Assembly: GCF_013340845.1 (NCBI RefSeq)
Contig: NZ_AP020335.1
Coordinates: 372,001-436,000 of the forward strand
Direction: 5' to 3'
From: Hydrogenovibrio marinus
GTDB taxonomy: Bacteria > Pseudomonadota > Gammaproteobacteria > Thiomicrospirales > Thiomicrospiraceae
Length of the DNA stretch: 64,000 bases
A program made the translations under genes and the position numbers. The first letter of the stretch is position 1. Every line of letters starts with the position of its first letter. The notes under the pieces are model-generated. The model was not told the DNA's origin. It made no database searches and saw nothing but the letters and a program-made list of their open reading frames with translations. Shown here piece by piece: positions 41,592 to 50,706 of this stretch.

Positions 41592-43669
41592 TGACGATGA
41601 CGACAGCAGATTTTTTGGTCGAAATCGGGACGGAAGAGCTTCCACCGAAAGCATTGAAAAAATTATCTGAAGCCTTCGCTTCAGGTATTCAAGCAGGTTT
41701 GGATGAGGCTGAGTTGTCTTATGGCACAGTCAGTATCTATGCCTCTCCTCGTCGTTTGGCGGTGAGAGTTGAACAACTTCAGCGTGTTCAAGCAGATAAA
41801 ACCGTCGAGAAAAAAGGGCCCGCGAAAAAAGCGGCTTTTGACGACCAAGGTCGGCCTACCAAAGCCTTGCTTGGGTTTGCTCGTGGTTGTGGCGCAGAGG
41901 TCAGTGAACTTTCTGAGGTTGAAACCGATAAGGGTACTTGGATGGTTTACTATCAGGCGCAACAAGGGCAAGCTGCCGAAGTATTGTTGCCTGAAATCGT
42001 CAATCAATCCTTGGCTAAACTGCCGATACCGAAGCGTATGAGATGGGGGGCGTCTGATGTTGAGTTTGTTCGTCCAGTGCATTGGGCGTTGATGTTGTTG
42101 GATGGTGTCGTTGTTCCTGCCGAAATTCTAGGGTTGAAAACAGGCAACACCACGCGTGGTCACCGATTCCATGCGCCACAAGAAATTCAAATTACTTCTC
42201 CTTCTGTTTACTTGAATACACTGGAAACAGAAGGGAAAGTGAAAGCTGACTTTGCTTCACGTTCTGACATGATTCGTGAGCAGGTTGAAGCGGCTGCACA
42301 GTCGTTGGGCGGTATTGCCGACATTGATGAAGATCTGTTGGAAGAAGTCACAGCATTGAATGAATGGCCGCAGGCTGTGGTGGGTGATTTCGATGAAGTA
42401 TTTTTATCGGTACCGTCTGAAGCGCTGATTTCTGCAATGAAAGGGCATCAAAAGTATTTCCACTTGCTAAACCAAGACGGTAGTTTGATGGCGAAGTTCA
42501 TTACTTTCTCAAATATTGAAAGTAATAACCCGGATTCAGTGAAGAAGGGGAATGAACGCGTTATTCGACCAAGATTGTCGGATGCCAAGTTTTTCTGGGA
42601 TCAAGATCGTAAGCAATCGCTTGACGACTTTTTACCACGTCTGAAAACGGTTGTTTTCCAACAAAAGCTGGGAACTCTGTTCAATAAGATTGAACGCCTT
42701 GAAACCTTGGCGGTCAAAATCGGCAAGCCATTAGGTGAAGAACCACAGCTTTTGGAAAGGGCTGCACGTTTATCCAAGTGTGATCTGATGTCTGAAATGG
42801 TTGGTGAGTTTCCTGAATTGCAAGGCATTATGGGGCGTTACTATGCTCTGGAGCAAGGCGAGAATGCCGCAGTTGCAGATGCGTTAGACGCACAATATCA
42901 GCCGAGATTTGCGGGTGATGATTTACCAAATTCCGGCGTTGCGCAGGCTTTGGCGATCGCTGACAAACTGGATACCATTACCGGTATCTTTGGTTTGGGT
43001 CAGGTGCCTACTGGAGATAAAGATCCTTTTGCGTTGCGTCGTTCAGCATTAGGCTTGCTAAGAATCATGATTGAAAAGCAGTTGAATCTGGATTTGATGT
43101 TACTGATTCGCGAAAGCTTGAAACTTCATGATGAGGTTGAAGCATCGGATGCATTGGCAGCAGATATCTACGATTTTATTGTCAGTCGCTTGAAAGCTTA
43201 CTATGCTGATAAAGGTATTTCAGCTGAAGAGTTTGAGGCGGTTAGGGTTTGTGAACCAAGTCATCCGATAGATTTTGACAAGCGTATTGCTGCGGTTCAG
43301 CAGTTCAGTGCGATGGACGAAGCGGAAAGTTTGAGTGCAGCAAATAAGCGTATCTCGAACATATTGAAAAAGTTGGATGAGCCTTTTGCAGAAACGGTTG
43401 ATACTAATTTGTTCGAAACAGATGCAGAAAAGAACCTGTTTGCTACTTTAGATGAGCTGAGAGAAGAAGTCAGTCGTTTGATTGCGGATAGAGACTACGC
43501 GCAAGCGATGCAGACATTGGCGAAAATCCGTCAGCCTGTCGATGTATTCTTTGATGACGTCATGGTTATGGCAGATGATTTGAACGTTCGCAACAATCGT
43601 TTGGCTTTGTTAAACCAGATTTATCAACTCTTTTTGCAGATTGCTGATATTTCACGCTTGTCAGCTTAA
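41591..43669 (+). CDS. glyS: Glycyl-tRNA synthetase subunit beta
   Basis: tRNA-recognising beta subunit, 692 aa (689 in E. coli). LVEIGTEELPPKALKKL at the N-terminus, EWPQAVVGDFDEVFLSVPSEALISAMKGHQKYF and the HD-like region with LPNSGVAQALAIADKLDTI are typical; the C-terminal anticodon-binding domain is complete. Starts at the glyQ stop (1-base overlap). Followed by a hairpin. Confidence 0.98.
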   Translation: MTMTTADFLVEIGTEELPPKALKKLSEAFASGIQAGLDEAELSYGTVSIYASPRRLAVRVEQLQRVQADKTVEKKGPAKKAAFDDQGRPTKALLGFARGCGAEVSELSEVETDKGTWMVYYQAQQGQAAEVLLPEIVNQSLAKLPIPKRMRWGASDVEFVRPVHWALMLLDGVVVPAEILGLKTGNTTRGHRFHAPQEIQITSPSVYLNTLETEGKVKADFASRSDMIREQVEAAAQSLGGIADIDEDLLEEVTALNEWPQAVVGDFDEVFLSVPSEALISAMKGHQKYFHLLNQDGSLMAKFITFSNIESNNPDSVKKGNERVIRPRLSDAKFFWDQDRKQSLDDFLPRLKTVVFQQKLGTLFNKIERLETLAVKIGKPLGEEPQLLERAARLSKCDLMSEMVGEFPELQGIMGRYYALEQGENAAVADALDAQYQPRFAGDDLPNSGVAQALAIADKLDTITGIFGLGQVPTGDKDPFALRRSALGLLRIMIEKQLNLDLMLLIRESLKLHDEVEASDALAADIYDFIVSRLKAYYADKGISAEEFEAVRVCEPSHPIDFDKRIAAVQQFSAMDEAESLSAANKRISNILKKLDEPFAETVDTNLFETDAEKNLFATLDELREEVSRLIADRDYAQAMQTLAKIRQPVDVFFDDVMVMADDLNVRNNRLALLNQIYQLFLQIADISRLSA

Positions 43670-43677
43670 TTCAACCA

Positions 43678-43708
43678 AACGGGCGATGTCATTCGCCCGT
43701 TCTCTTTT
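43678..43708 (+). terminator. glyQS terminator
   Basis: Perfect 9-bp stem AACGGGCGA (43678-43686) and TCGCCCGTT (43693-43701), loop TGTCAT, then CTCTTTT. Confidence 0.75.
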
Positions 43709-43725
43709 GTGTATATTGTTGTCTT

Positions 43726-44262
43726 ATGAATAAAATCATTGTTTTGGATCGTGATGGTGTTATCAATCAGGATTCGGACGCCTATATCAAACACCCGAAT
43801 GAATGGATTCCCGAATCAGGTAGTGTTGAAGCCATTGCAAAGCTGAAAAAAGCAGGGTGGACAGTTGCTATTGCCACCAACCAATCCGGTGTACGACGAG
43901 GATATTATTCCCGTCAGACGTTGCATGCAATGCATCAAAAATTCGTTGGACTGCTAGCCGAGCATGGTGTTGCAGTTGATTGGATTAGCTACTCGCCTTA
44001 TGTGTCTGAAGATAACTCTCCTTGTCGAAAGCCTGGTACAGGAATGCTACAAGCCATACAAAATCGCTTCGATGTGTCTTTGGCCGGATGCCCGATGATT
44101 GGCGATTCAATTGCCGATATTCAAGTCGCTCAGGCAATGAACATGCAACCACTATTGGTTAAAACCGGCAAGGGCGAACGAACGATGGCAAAAAATGCGT
44201 CTGAATTGTCTGATGTACCGGTTTACGACAATCTTTTGACGGCTGTGGAGAGTTTGTTATGA
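43726..44262 (+). CDS. gmhB: GmhB-type HAD phosphatase (heptose 1,7-bisphosphate phosphatase) lacking the zinc motif
   Basis: HAD-family phosphatase expected to remove the 7-phosphate of manno-heptose 1,7-bisphosphate in LPS core synthesis. 178 aa. Catalytic Asp pair D8, D10 (VLDRDGVIN), second motif TNQSG and C-terminal MIGDSIADIQ are intact. The structural zinc ligands C-x-H...C-x-C of E. coli and Pseudomonas GmhB are replaced here by S90, Y92, S98 and C100. Neighbours glyQS and plsC match the Pseudomonas PA0005-PA0009 order, supporting orthology. Overlaps the acyltransferase by 4 bases. Confidence 0.88.
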   Translation: MNKIIVLDRDGVINQDSDAYIKHPNEWIPESGSVEAIAKLKKAGWTVAIATNQSGVRRGYYSRQTLHAMHQKFVGLLAEHGVAVDWISYSPYVSEDNSPCRKPGTGMLQAIQNRFDVSLAGCPMIGDSIADIQVAQAMNMQPLLVKTGKGERTMAKNASELSDVPVYDNLLTAVESLL

Positions 44263-44993
44263 AGTTTTTGACAGCAATAAGATCGATCATATTTTTTACA
44301 GGACAAATTATTACACTGATTTTTTTTGTGACGACTGCTCAGGTTTTATGGGTTGCATCACCCTCTGCACGCTATGCGTACATTCACCTATGGGCGCGTT
44401 TTACGATTCGTTGGTTGAAGTGGACTTGTGGGGTGAAGTATCAGGTCTACGGGCGCGAAAATCTGGATGTATCCCAACCTGGCGTAATCCTTGCTAAACA
44501 TGAGTCGGCATGGGAGACTTTTGCGTTTCAGGAGTTTTTTCCTCGCCAAACCTTTGTATTAAAACAAGAATTATTGAAAATTCCTTTTTTTGGATGGGGT
44601 TTAAGGATGATGGGGCCGATTGCGATTGATCGTAAAGCTGGCCGAAAATCGATGATGCAAGTCATTAATCAAGGGAATGAAAAGCTTGCAGAGGGTGTTT
44701 GGGTCGTAATTTTTCCGGAAGGTACCCGAACATCATATGGAAAGATAGGCAAAATCAATACGGGCGGGGCAATCCTTGCCAATCGATCAAAAGCCAAAAC
44801 CTATTTTGTTTCGCATAATGCAGGACAATGTTGGCCTTCAGGCAGTTTGCTTATCCATCCGGGGATGATAGATGTTTACATCAGTCCATCGATTGATCCA
44901 ACGGCATTTTCAGTTGAAGAAATCAACCAACAACTAGAGGATTGGTTTAGAACGCACCTACCGTCCCCTCCCGAAGAGAGTGGAGGTGCTTAA
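44259..44993 (+). CDS. Lysophospholipid (1-acyl-glycerol-3-phosphate) acyltransferase family protein
   Basis: PlsC-family membrane acyltransferase, 244 aa, with an N-terminal membrane segment (about 8-33). The active-site box is HESAWE (H81...E86), the HX4E variant seen in the Pseudomonas PA0005-type branch rather than HX4D; the second motif FPEGTR is at 152-157. It likely acylates lysophosphatidic acid or remodels lipids. ATGA overlap with gmhB. A copy of the dispersed repeat lies inside the coding sequence (44473-44483). The next gene begins 12 bases later. Confidence 0.88.
   Translation: MKFLTAIRSIIFFTGQIITLIFFVTTAQVLWVASPSARYAYIHLWARFTIRWLKWTCGVKYQVYGRENLDVSQPGVILAKHESAWETFAFQEFFPRQTFVLKQELLKIPFFGWGLRMMGPIAIDRKAGRKSMMQVINQGNEKLAEGVWVVIFPEGTRTSYGKIGKINTGGAILANRSKAKTYFVSHNAGQCWPSGSLLIHPGMIDVYISPSIDPTAFSVEEINQQLEDWFRTHLPSPPEESGGA
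44473..44483 (+). repeat. Dispersed repeat core (copy 5) inside the acyltransferase gene
   Basis: CCCAACCTGGC, the 11-bp core on the + strand, here coding part of the Val-Ser-Gln-Pro-Gly stretch before the HX4E motif. Confidence 0.55.
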
Positions 44994-45005
44994 AACCTAC
45001 AATAA

Positions 45006-45833
45006 ATGAGCAAATTAGCGAGCATCATCGGATTAATTCTGGGTTTAGTTGTCGTCCTGTTCAATATGGTCGATTTTAAATCAGGTCAATTGCTATCCGC
45101 GTTCTTTAATTTGCAGGCTTTATTGGTGGTTTTGGGCGGTACATTCGCTGCCGCTTTCATAAATTATCCTTTGAATCAGATAGCCTGTTTCTTCAAAGGT
45201 ATCGGTAAAGTGCTTGTTGCCGAGCCGGAGTCGGAATCAAAAATCATCGAACAACTCATGTATCTATCTCATCTAGCCTATACCAAGGGAGAATTGGCCT
45301 TGGAAAAAGAGATAGAGAATCAGTCAGACCGATTCCTGACGTTTGCTTTGACAGAAATGATGATTTATCGTGATGAAGAACATCTACGATTAAGTCTTGA
45401 GAATCACCTTAACTCCATGCGCATGCGCCATTTGAATTGCCAGGATGTCTTTAACAATATGGCTTCCTATGCGCCAGCATTCGGTATGATGGGGACGGTA
45501 ATGGGGTTGATTATGATGATGACTTCACAGGTCGGTGGAGGCGATGCTGCCAATGTGGTTGGGCAGTCTGAAAACATGTTGAACTCGCTGTTGACCGGGA
45601 TGGGGTTGGCGTTGGTGACAACTTTCTATGGGGTGCTGTTCGCAAATTTTATTTTCATTCCAATGGCAGGGAAGCTAAAAGTGCTCTCCGATGCAGAAGT
45701 GGTAAAAGATGAAATCATTATCTACGGTGTGATGGGGCTGAAACAGAAACTGCCACCATTGATGATGAAAGAAAGTCTACTTTCCTACGTTAATCACAAA
45801 ACCAAGCAGAAGCTAGATTTAGAGCTTCATTAG
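45006..45833 (+). CDS. MotA/PomA-like proton-channel subunit of an accessory stator
   Basis: Inner-membrane stator-type channel protein, 275 aa with four membrane segments (about 5-24, 36-55, 158-180, 192-215). The pore region SYAPAFGMMGTVMGLIMMM and the following FIPMAGKL keep the two Pro positions of MotA/PomA, and charged residues lie in the cytoplasmic loop (RDEEHLRLSLE). It differs from the canonical MotA at 56276, so it is a paralogue. No close ribosome-binding site: the only GGAGGT is 18 bases upstream, inside the preceding gene. Likely operon with the next two genes. Confidence 0.88.
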   Translation: MSKLASIIGLILGLVVVLFNMVDFKSGQLLSAFFNLQALLVVLGGTFAAAFINYPLNQIACFFKGIGKVLVAEPESESKIIEQLMYLSHLAYTKGELALEKEIENQSDRFLTFALTEMMIYRDEEHLRLSLENHLNSMRMRHLNCQDVFNNMASYAPAFGMMGTVMGLIMMMTSQVGGGDAANVVGQSENMLNSLLTGMGLALVTTFYGVLFANFIFIPMAGKLKVLSDAEVVKDEIIIYGVMGLKQKLPPLMMKESLLSYVNHKTKQKLDLELH

Positions 45834-45849
45834 AGGCCAAGGAGAAACC

Positions 45850-46596
45850 ATGAAGCGTATGCTCCTTAATCAGTCCAAACAAGAAGCGGAAGTCGAAGCG
45901 AGCGGCTTTTTACAGCTTAAGCGCTATCGTTCGTCTCAAATTATTTTCATCGCGCTGTTTACCTCTCTATTAGCATTGTTTGTCATTATTATCGCCATAG
46001 TCGGTATCGAAACCAGTCAGGAAAAACGCAGCTATCAAAAAGTCATCAATGCACTCTACCGAGATGTAAAAACGCAAGCTCAGAAAGATGGAATGAGCTG
46101 GTTGGAGGTTGATAATACGGTTGCAAAAGGTGTCAAACTTACCTTCAAACCTGAGCTCTTTGAGAAGAATCAGCTTTTCGCAGCTGCTCGTGCAAAAATA
46201 AACCCTTTATATTTACCCTATTTGAACCAATTGATTCAATTGCTGAAACAAGTGGGTTTTGAAAATTACGCTCAAACGCATAAATCTTTGGTTAAGGCTA
46301 TTCAGATTGAGAATGGCGATGAGTTGATCATGACGCTTCGTGTAGAAGGCCATACTGATGCAGGCACTTTGGCAAAAACCGCTTTATATCAGAGCAATAT
46401 TGAGCTTAGTGGCTTCAGGGCTTACGCCATTATGAATTACATTCAGCTCTATAGTCAGATTCCCGGAGATCGATTTGGTATTGCCGGTTACGGCAGCTTG
46501 CGACCTATTTCCAGTAATTCTATGGATCCCATTAATCGTCGTGTTGAAATCTATCTGTTGCCTCAAATCATCACCAGGCCAGAGGAGCAGTCATGA
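45850..46596 (+). CDS. OmpA-domain membrane protein, MotB-like but without the channel Asp
   Basis: 248 aa: short cytoplasmic tail (1-30), one membrane segment (31-53), then a periplasmic region ending in an OmpA-like peptidoglycan-binding domain (about 150-240; EGHTDAG, NIELSGFRAYAI, GYGSLRP, NRRVEIY). The membrane segment has no acidic residue, so it cannot carry protons like MotB. It follows the MotA-like gene by 16 bases and overlaps the next OmpA/MotB-like gene by 4 (ATGA). Role inferred: partner or anchor in a stator-like complex. Confidence 0.82.
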   Translation: MKRMLLNQSKQEAEVEASGFLQLKRYRSSQIIFIALFTSLLALFVIIIAIVGIETSQEKRSYQKVINALYRDVKTQAQKDGMSWLEVDNTVAKGVKLTFKPELFEKNQLFAAARAKINPLYLPYLNQLIQLLKQVGFENYAQTHKSLVKAIQIENGDELIMTLRVEGHTDAGTLAKTALYQSNIELSGFRAYAIMNYIQLYSQIPGDRFGIAGYGSLRPISSNSMDPINRRVEIYLLPQIITRPEEQS

Positions 46597-47279
46597 GTGT
46601 TAAATCCGAAAAGATCAAGTCAGGTTGGCTTTTGTCTTTTGGCGATATGGTCACGCTTTTGATTACGTTTTTTATTTTGATGATTGTGTTGAACAAAGGT
46701 GAAATTTCAAAAGTTCAGAAATGGCTGGAAGATGACTTAGATCAGATATCTATTGAGTTGACGGATAGATTGAAAGATGCCATTTTCATCAAGGTAAAAA
46801 GAACTTCGCTGGGGGTGGAGATTAATATTAATAACGACCAAGCTTTTGTAGAAGGAGGATTTAAACCATCCGAGAGACTGGCAAAAGAGTTAACAGAAGT
46901 GGGAGAAGAATTGAAAAAAGTTCCATTGTTGACTGAAGAGCAATCGAAAGTCCTGCCTGCTGGTATTGCTTATGATGCAGGAAAACAAGGGTTGCATTTA
47001 CGGCGGGAAATCTCCATTGCCGGTTATACTGATAATGCAAAAATCAATCCGGAATCAAGTCTAAGAAATAACTGGTTCTTAAGTACCATGAGGGCGGAAA
47101 GTGTAATGCAGCTTCTGTCCACTTCGAGTGGGTTGCCGCAGGATTTATTCGGGATTGCAGGTTATGGTATGTATCGTCCGATTGCCTCAAATGACACCTT
47201 GAACGGTCGTGCCAAAAACCGCCGGGTGAAAATTGTCATCACGGCTAACTTCACACATCAAGAGAAGTTGGAAAAGTAA
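46593..47279 (+). CDS. MotB-like stator subunit with conserved channel Asp
   Basis: 228 aa. Membrane segment at about 12-33 contains D18 in SFGDMVTLLITFFILM, equivalent to the proton-binding Asp of MotB. The periplasmic part ends in an OmpA-like domain (about 115-220; AGYTDNAKINPESSLRNNW, STMRAESVMQLL, GYGMYRP, NRRVKIVI). Together with the two preceding genes it forms a three-gene stator-like cassette. It overlaps the previous gene by 4 bases and converges on the chemoreceptor gene with a 13-base gap. Confidence 0.87.
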   Translation: MSVKSEKIKSGWLLSFGDMVTLLITFFILMIVLNKGEISKVQKWLEDDLDQISIELTDRLKDAIFIKVKRTSLGVEININNDQAFVEGGFKPSERLAKELTEVGEELKKVPLLTEEQSKVLPAGIAYDAGKQGLHLRREISIAGYTDNAKINPESSLRNNWFLSTMRAESVMQLLSTSSGLPQDLFGIAGYGMYRPIASNDTLNGRAKNRRVKIVITANFTHQEKLEK

Positions 47280-47292
47280 CTGCTATGCTAAT

Positions 47293-49122
47293 TTAGTCTT
47301 TGTGCGGTAGCGCATAATTGCCTTTGTGAGAGGTTACTCCCTTTACTTGAAACCCAGACACATCCTGTTGAAGTTTTATAGCCTGCTCTGTCAGATGAGA
47401 CGCGTTGGCGGCAGTTTCTTCAACCAATGCTGCATTTTGTTGAACAGCACTGTCTAATTGCGAAATAGCTTGGTTTACTTGACCGATACCTGTTGCCTGC
47501 TCTCTAGCGCTGACGGTGATTTCAGCTACAATTTCGGTTACAGTTTGCACACCGTGATTGATTTTGTCGAAAGCTTCGTTGGTTTCATTAAGTTGCGAAG
47601 CCCCTTGATTTACTTTTGCGACAACTTCATCTATGAGCTTTCTAATGTCATTGGCGGCATCCGAAGATTTTCCGGCGAGGCTTCGGACTTCACCGGCAAC
47701 AACCGCAAAGCCTCGACCATGCTCTCCGGCACGAGCAGCTTCAACCGCCGCGTTAAGTGCCAATAGGTTTGTTTGGAAAGCTATGCTGTCAATCAGTGCA
47801 ATGATGTCACTGATGCGTTCACTGGACTCTTGAATGCGAGACATCGACTCAACGGAATTTTGCATAACCTGACGACCATCATTGGCAAGTTTCATGGTTT
47901 CCGTAGCCAATTGGTGTGCGCGTTGGGCGTGATCGGAAGTCTGTTGTACCGTAGAAGTGATTTGCTCGACAGCCGATGCAGTTTCCTCTAAAGAGGCTGC
48001 TTGCGATTGTGTTCTTTCCGATAGGTTGTCGTTGCCTTGAGAGATTTCAAATGTCCCTTGCGCGACTTCTGACGAGGTACTGATGACCTGTGTCATAGAG
48101 TCATTCAGTTGACTCACTGCATGCTGCAGGTTGTCCTGCAAAGCTTTCAAGTCACCACTGAATGTTCTGGTCATACTGTAGGCAAGATCACCTTGGCTCA
48201 GGTGTTTGGTTGCAGTGTTCAGTTCCTGAATACTTTGGGATATTTCGGAAACCGCTTCATTGATGAAGGACTTGAGTTCTGCCATTTGTCCTTTTGCTTC
48301 GCCTGTAACACGTTCACTAAAGTCTGAGACCATTACCTTTTGCATCACGCCGTTGATTTGTTGAATGATGGTATCCATGTTCTGCATGGCAGTGTCGATT
48401 TTAATGCGGATATTGCCTTTGACTTCAGGGTTCATGCGTATGGAGAAGTCACCATTAGAAATCGCATCTCCAATATCTTCCAAAGAATTCATGGTGACAT
48501 GTACACTATCAACAGATGCGTTTACTCGGTTTTTCAAGGTTTCAAGATCCCCGTGAACATTCACTGTACAGCGTTGTTCAAAGTTACCATTTGCTACTTG
48601 TTCTAGATTACTGTTGATGCGATCGAATACGTTTTTTAGGTCGCCTGTCAGTCCATTGAAACAGCGAATGACCTGTCCAACTTCGTCCTGATATTTGGCA
48701 TTCAAAACCTTTGAGAAGTCATTGGTGGAGGTGATTTCCAAAATGCCTTTTTCCATTTCTTTGATTGGTCTGACGATTTTTCCAATAAGCGTGTTATACA
48801 TCAAAATGAAAAAAGCACCGACAGCAACGAGCACAGCAATGATGAAGTAAATGGTCATAGACTTTACGCCCTCAATGCTATGAGAAAGTTGGTCACTGTG
48901 TGCTTGAAGGTTCGATGTCTTTAATGCACCAGTGTCAGACAGAATTTTCTGGATGGTCAACCAGTCCTTTAATGCTCGATCTAGTTGAATGTGGAGAACA
49001 CTAAAGGCGGTGGTGAAAAAGACACCTGCACCGGCCATCATGACAAGTAAGATGATACTCAAGGTTGATATTTTTGCCCGGCTCCATAAGCCAGCTTTTT
49101 GGATTTCGATGTTGTTGTCCAT
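47293..49122 (-). CDS. Methyl-accepting chemotaxis protein
   Basis: Chemoreceptor, 609 aa. Two membrane segments (about 19-40 and 90-110) enclose a periplasmic part of only ~50 residues, too short for a standard ligand-binding domain. A HAMP domain (about 111-165) and further HAMP-like repeats (to about 330) lead to the signalling domain with the hairpin tip around [20 protein letters not shown]. No NWETF-type CheR-binding tail is present. Downstream of it on the opposite strand is the accessory stator cassette. Confidence 0.94.
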   Translation of the reverse strand: MDNNIEIQKAGLWSRAKISTLSIILLVMMAGAGVFFTTAFSVLHIQLDRALKDWLTIQKILSDTGALKTSNLQAHSDQLSHSIEGVKSMTIYFIIAVLVAVGAFFILMYNTLIGKIVRPIKEMEKGILEITSTNDFSKVLNAKYQDEVGQVIRCFNGLTGDLKNVFDRINSNLEQVANGNFEQRCTVNVHGDLETLKNRVNASVDSVHVTMNSLEDIGDAISNGDFSIRMNPEVKGNIRIKIDTAMQNMDTIIQQINGVMQKVMVSDFSERVTGEAKGQMAELKSFINEAVSEISQSIQELNTATKHLSQGDLAYSMTRTFSGDLKALQDNLQHAVSQLNDSMTQVISTSSEVAQGTFEISQGNDNLSERTQSQAASLEETASAVEQITSTVQQTSDHAQRAHQLATETMKLANDGRQVMQNSVESMSRIQESSERISDIIALIDSIAFQTNLLALNAAVEAARAGEHGRGFAVVAGEVRSLAGKSSDAANDIRKLIDEVVAKVNQGASQLNETNEAFDKINHGVQTVTEIVAEITVSAREQATGIGQVNQAISQLDSAVQQNAALVEETAANASHLTEQAIKLQQDVSGFQVKGVTSHKGNYALPHKD

Positions 49123-49296
49123 AATATTAAAGCTCGTTTGGTCACAAGAGTGCTGGTTTTAATATTTACAGTCTAGCATAAAACCTATGGATTCTTACCT
49201 AGGTGAAAAGTGGAGAAACCCACGGTTTTATAGGGGGTAATTGCCTAAAAAACGGGTTTTAACAACGGGGTATATAGATGTGGAAATTCTGGATTT

Positions 49297-50001
49297 TTAA
49301 GATGAAGCAACTGGAAGTTGCCAGTTTATCGGTGTTTGGCCATGCTGTTGCAAATAACTGTTGGTCTTAGAAAAGGGTTGGCTACCAAAAAAACCACGGT
49401 AAGCAGAAAGGGGTGATGGGTGTGGAGACTCAATCACAAAATGTTTTTTTCGGTCGATAAATTTTCCTTTTTTCTGAGCGTAAGCGCCCCACAAAATGAA
49501 CACCAAATGCTCATTATTTTCGGCCAATAGATGTACGATTTTATCGGTAAACTGCTCCCAGCCTTTGTTTTGGTGTGCGTTGGGCTTACCCGCTTCCACG
49601 GTTAGAACGGCATTTAGTAGCAAGACACCTTGATCTGCCCAGGGCTGCAAGTAGCCTGTATGGGCATTGTTCACGCCTACATCGGTTAAGAGCTCCTGAT
49701 TGATATTAAGTAGGGATTTTGGCAAGGGAGAGACGCCCGGTAGTACAGAAAAACTTAACCCATGGGCGTGTCCGGGTGTGGGGTAAGGGTCCTGCCCGAG
49801 TACAACTACCTTAACTTGATCGAATGGCGTAGAGTTAAGCGCGTTAAACCAAAGGCTTCCTTTCGGTAAGATGGTTTTGCCTTGTTGTTTTTCCGCGAGT
49901 AAAAAAGCCTTCAACTGCTGCATATAGGGCATATCGAATTCTTGTTTGAGTTTTGATAGCCAGGATGCTTCTAAGTCAATCATGTGGTTGGTATTTGTCA
50001 T
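49297..50001 (-). CDS. ung: Uracil-DNA glycosylase (family 1)
   Basis: Removes uracil from DNA to start base excision repair. From ATG 50001 it is 234 aa; an upstream TTG (50034) overlaps pdxH and is rejected. The catalytic Asp is D71 in GQDPYP, and the C-terminal HPSPLSAYRGFFG holds the catalytic His and the DNA-intercalation loop. The residue after DPY is Pro rather than the usual His. LNAVLTVEAGKPNAHQNKGWEQFTD matches the family. Directly downstream of pdxH on the same strand. Confidence 0.94.
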   Translation of the reverse strand: MTNTNHMIDLEASWLSKLKQEFDMPYMQQLKAFLLAEKQQGKTILPKGSLWFNALNSTPFDQVKVVVLGQDPYPTPGHAHGLSFSVLPGVSPLPKSLLNINQELLTDVGVNNAHTGYLQPWADQGVLLLNAVLTVEAGKPNAHQNKGWEQFTDKIVHLLAENNEHLVFILWGAYAQKKGKFIDRKKHFVIESPHPSPLSAYRGFFGSQPFSKTNSYLQQHGQTPINWQLPVASS

Positions 50002-50024
50002 AGCTTTTAGTTGGTCACGCGTGT

Positions 50025-50672
50025 TTAAGGGCAAAGGCGATCTATTTGCCAGTCCTCGCCTTCTTTTAGGTAGCGAAAACGATCATGTAAGCGGTTTGGT
50101 CTACCTTGCCAAAACTCAAAAAGATTGGCTTTCAATTGATAGCCACCCCAGTTAGACGGGGCAGGAATTTCCTGGTCTTGGTAAGTCGTTTCAGCTTGTT
50201 GTAGTCGCTGCTCAAGTGTCGCACGATCTGTGACCACTTCACTTTGTTCGGAAATTAATGCAGCTAGCTGGCTGCCTCTTGGGCGGCTGTGAAAATAAGC
50301 CTTGGATTTTTCGGGGTCAATTTTAGAAATTGTTCCCTCAATGCGAATTTGTCGGTCAAGCTCTGGCCAGAAAAACAAGAGTGCAGCTTTGGCATTATTT
50401 GCAAGTTCATGAGCTTTCGCACTGTTGTAGTTGGTGTAGAACACAAAACCTGAAGAGGAAAATTCCTTTAAGAGTACGACTCGACTGTGGGGTTGTCCTT
50501 CAGCATCGACCGTGGTGACTGACATGGCGGTCGGATCTTTAATCTCTGTTTCTTGGTGAGCGAAAGTCATCCATTTCGTGAACTGCTCAAAAGGATTGGT
50601 GTCAATCTGGTCTCTATCAAGTGAAGCGAAGTTGTACTCGCGTCTCTCAGAGTGATAATCACGATTCGGCAT
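50025..50672 (-). CDS. pdxH: Pyridoxamine 5'-phosphate oxidase
   Basis: FMN enzyme that makes pyridoxal 5'-phosphate. From ATG 50672 it is 215 aa (218 in E. coli), beginning MPNRDYHSERREYNF; the frame is open 17 codons upstream. VVLLKEFSSSGFVFYTNYNSAKAHEL, SRPRGSQLAALISEQS and the C-terminal FWQGRPNRLHDRFRY motifs are diagnostic for FMN and PLP binding. Divergent from parE across 185 bases. Confidence 0.96.
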   Translation of the reverse strand: MPNRDYHSERREYNFASLDRDQIDTNPFEQFTKWMTFAHQETEIKDPTAMSVTTVDAEGQPHSRVVLLKEFSSSGFVFYTNYNSAKAHELANNAKAALLFFWPELDRQIRIEGTISKIDPEKSKAYFHSRPRGSQLAALISEQSEVVTDRATLEQRLQQAETTYQDQEIPAPSNWGGYQLKANLFEFWQGRPNRLHDRFRYLKEGEDWQIDRLCP

Positions 50673-50706
50673 TGATATGTCTCTATTTTGAGTTAATTTG
50701 ATGTCA

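Noticed and set aside
45006-47279. Zorya-type antiphage system (ZorA-ZorB)
   Set aside because: The MotA-like protein is only 275 aa, without the long cytoplasmic tail of ZorA, and no ZorC, ZorD or ZorE gene is adjacent.
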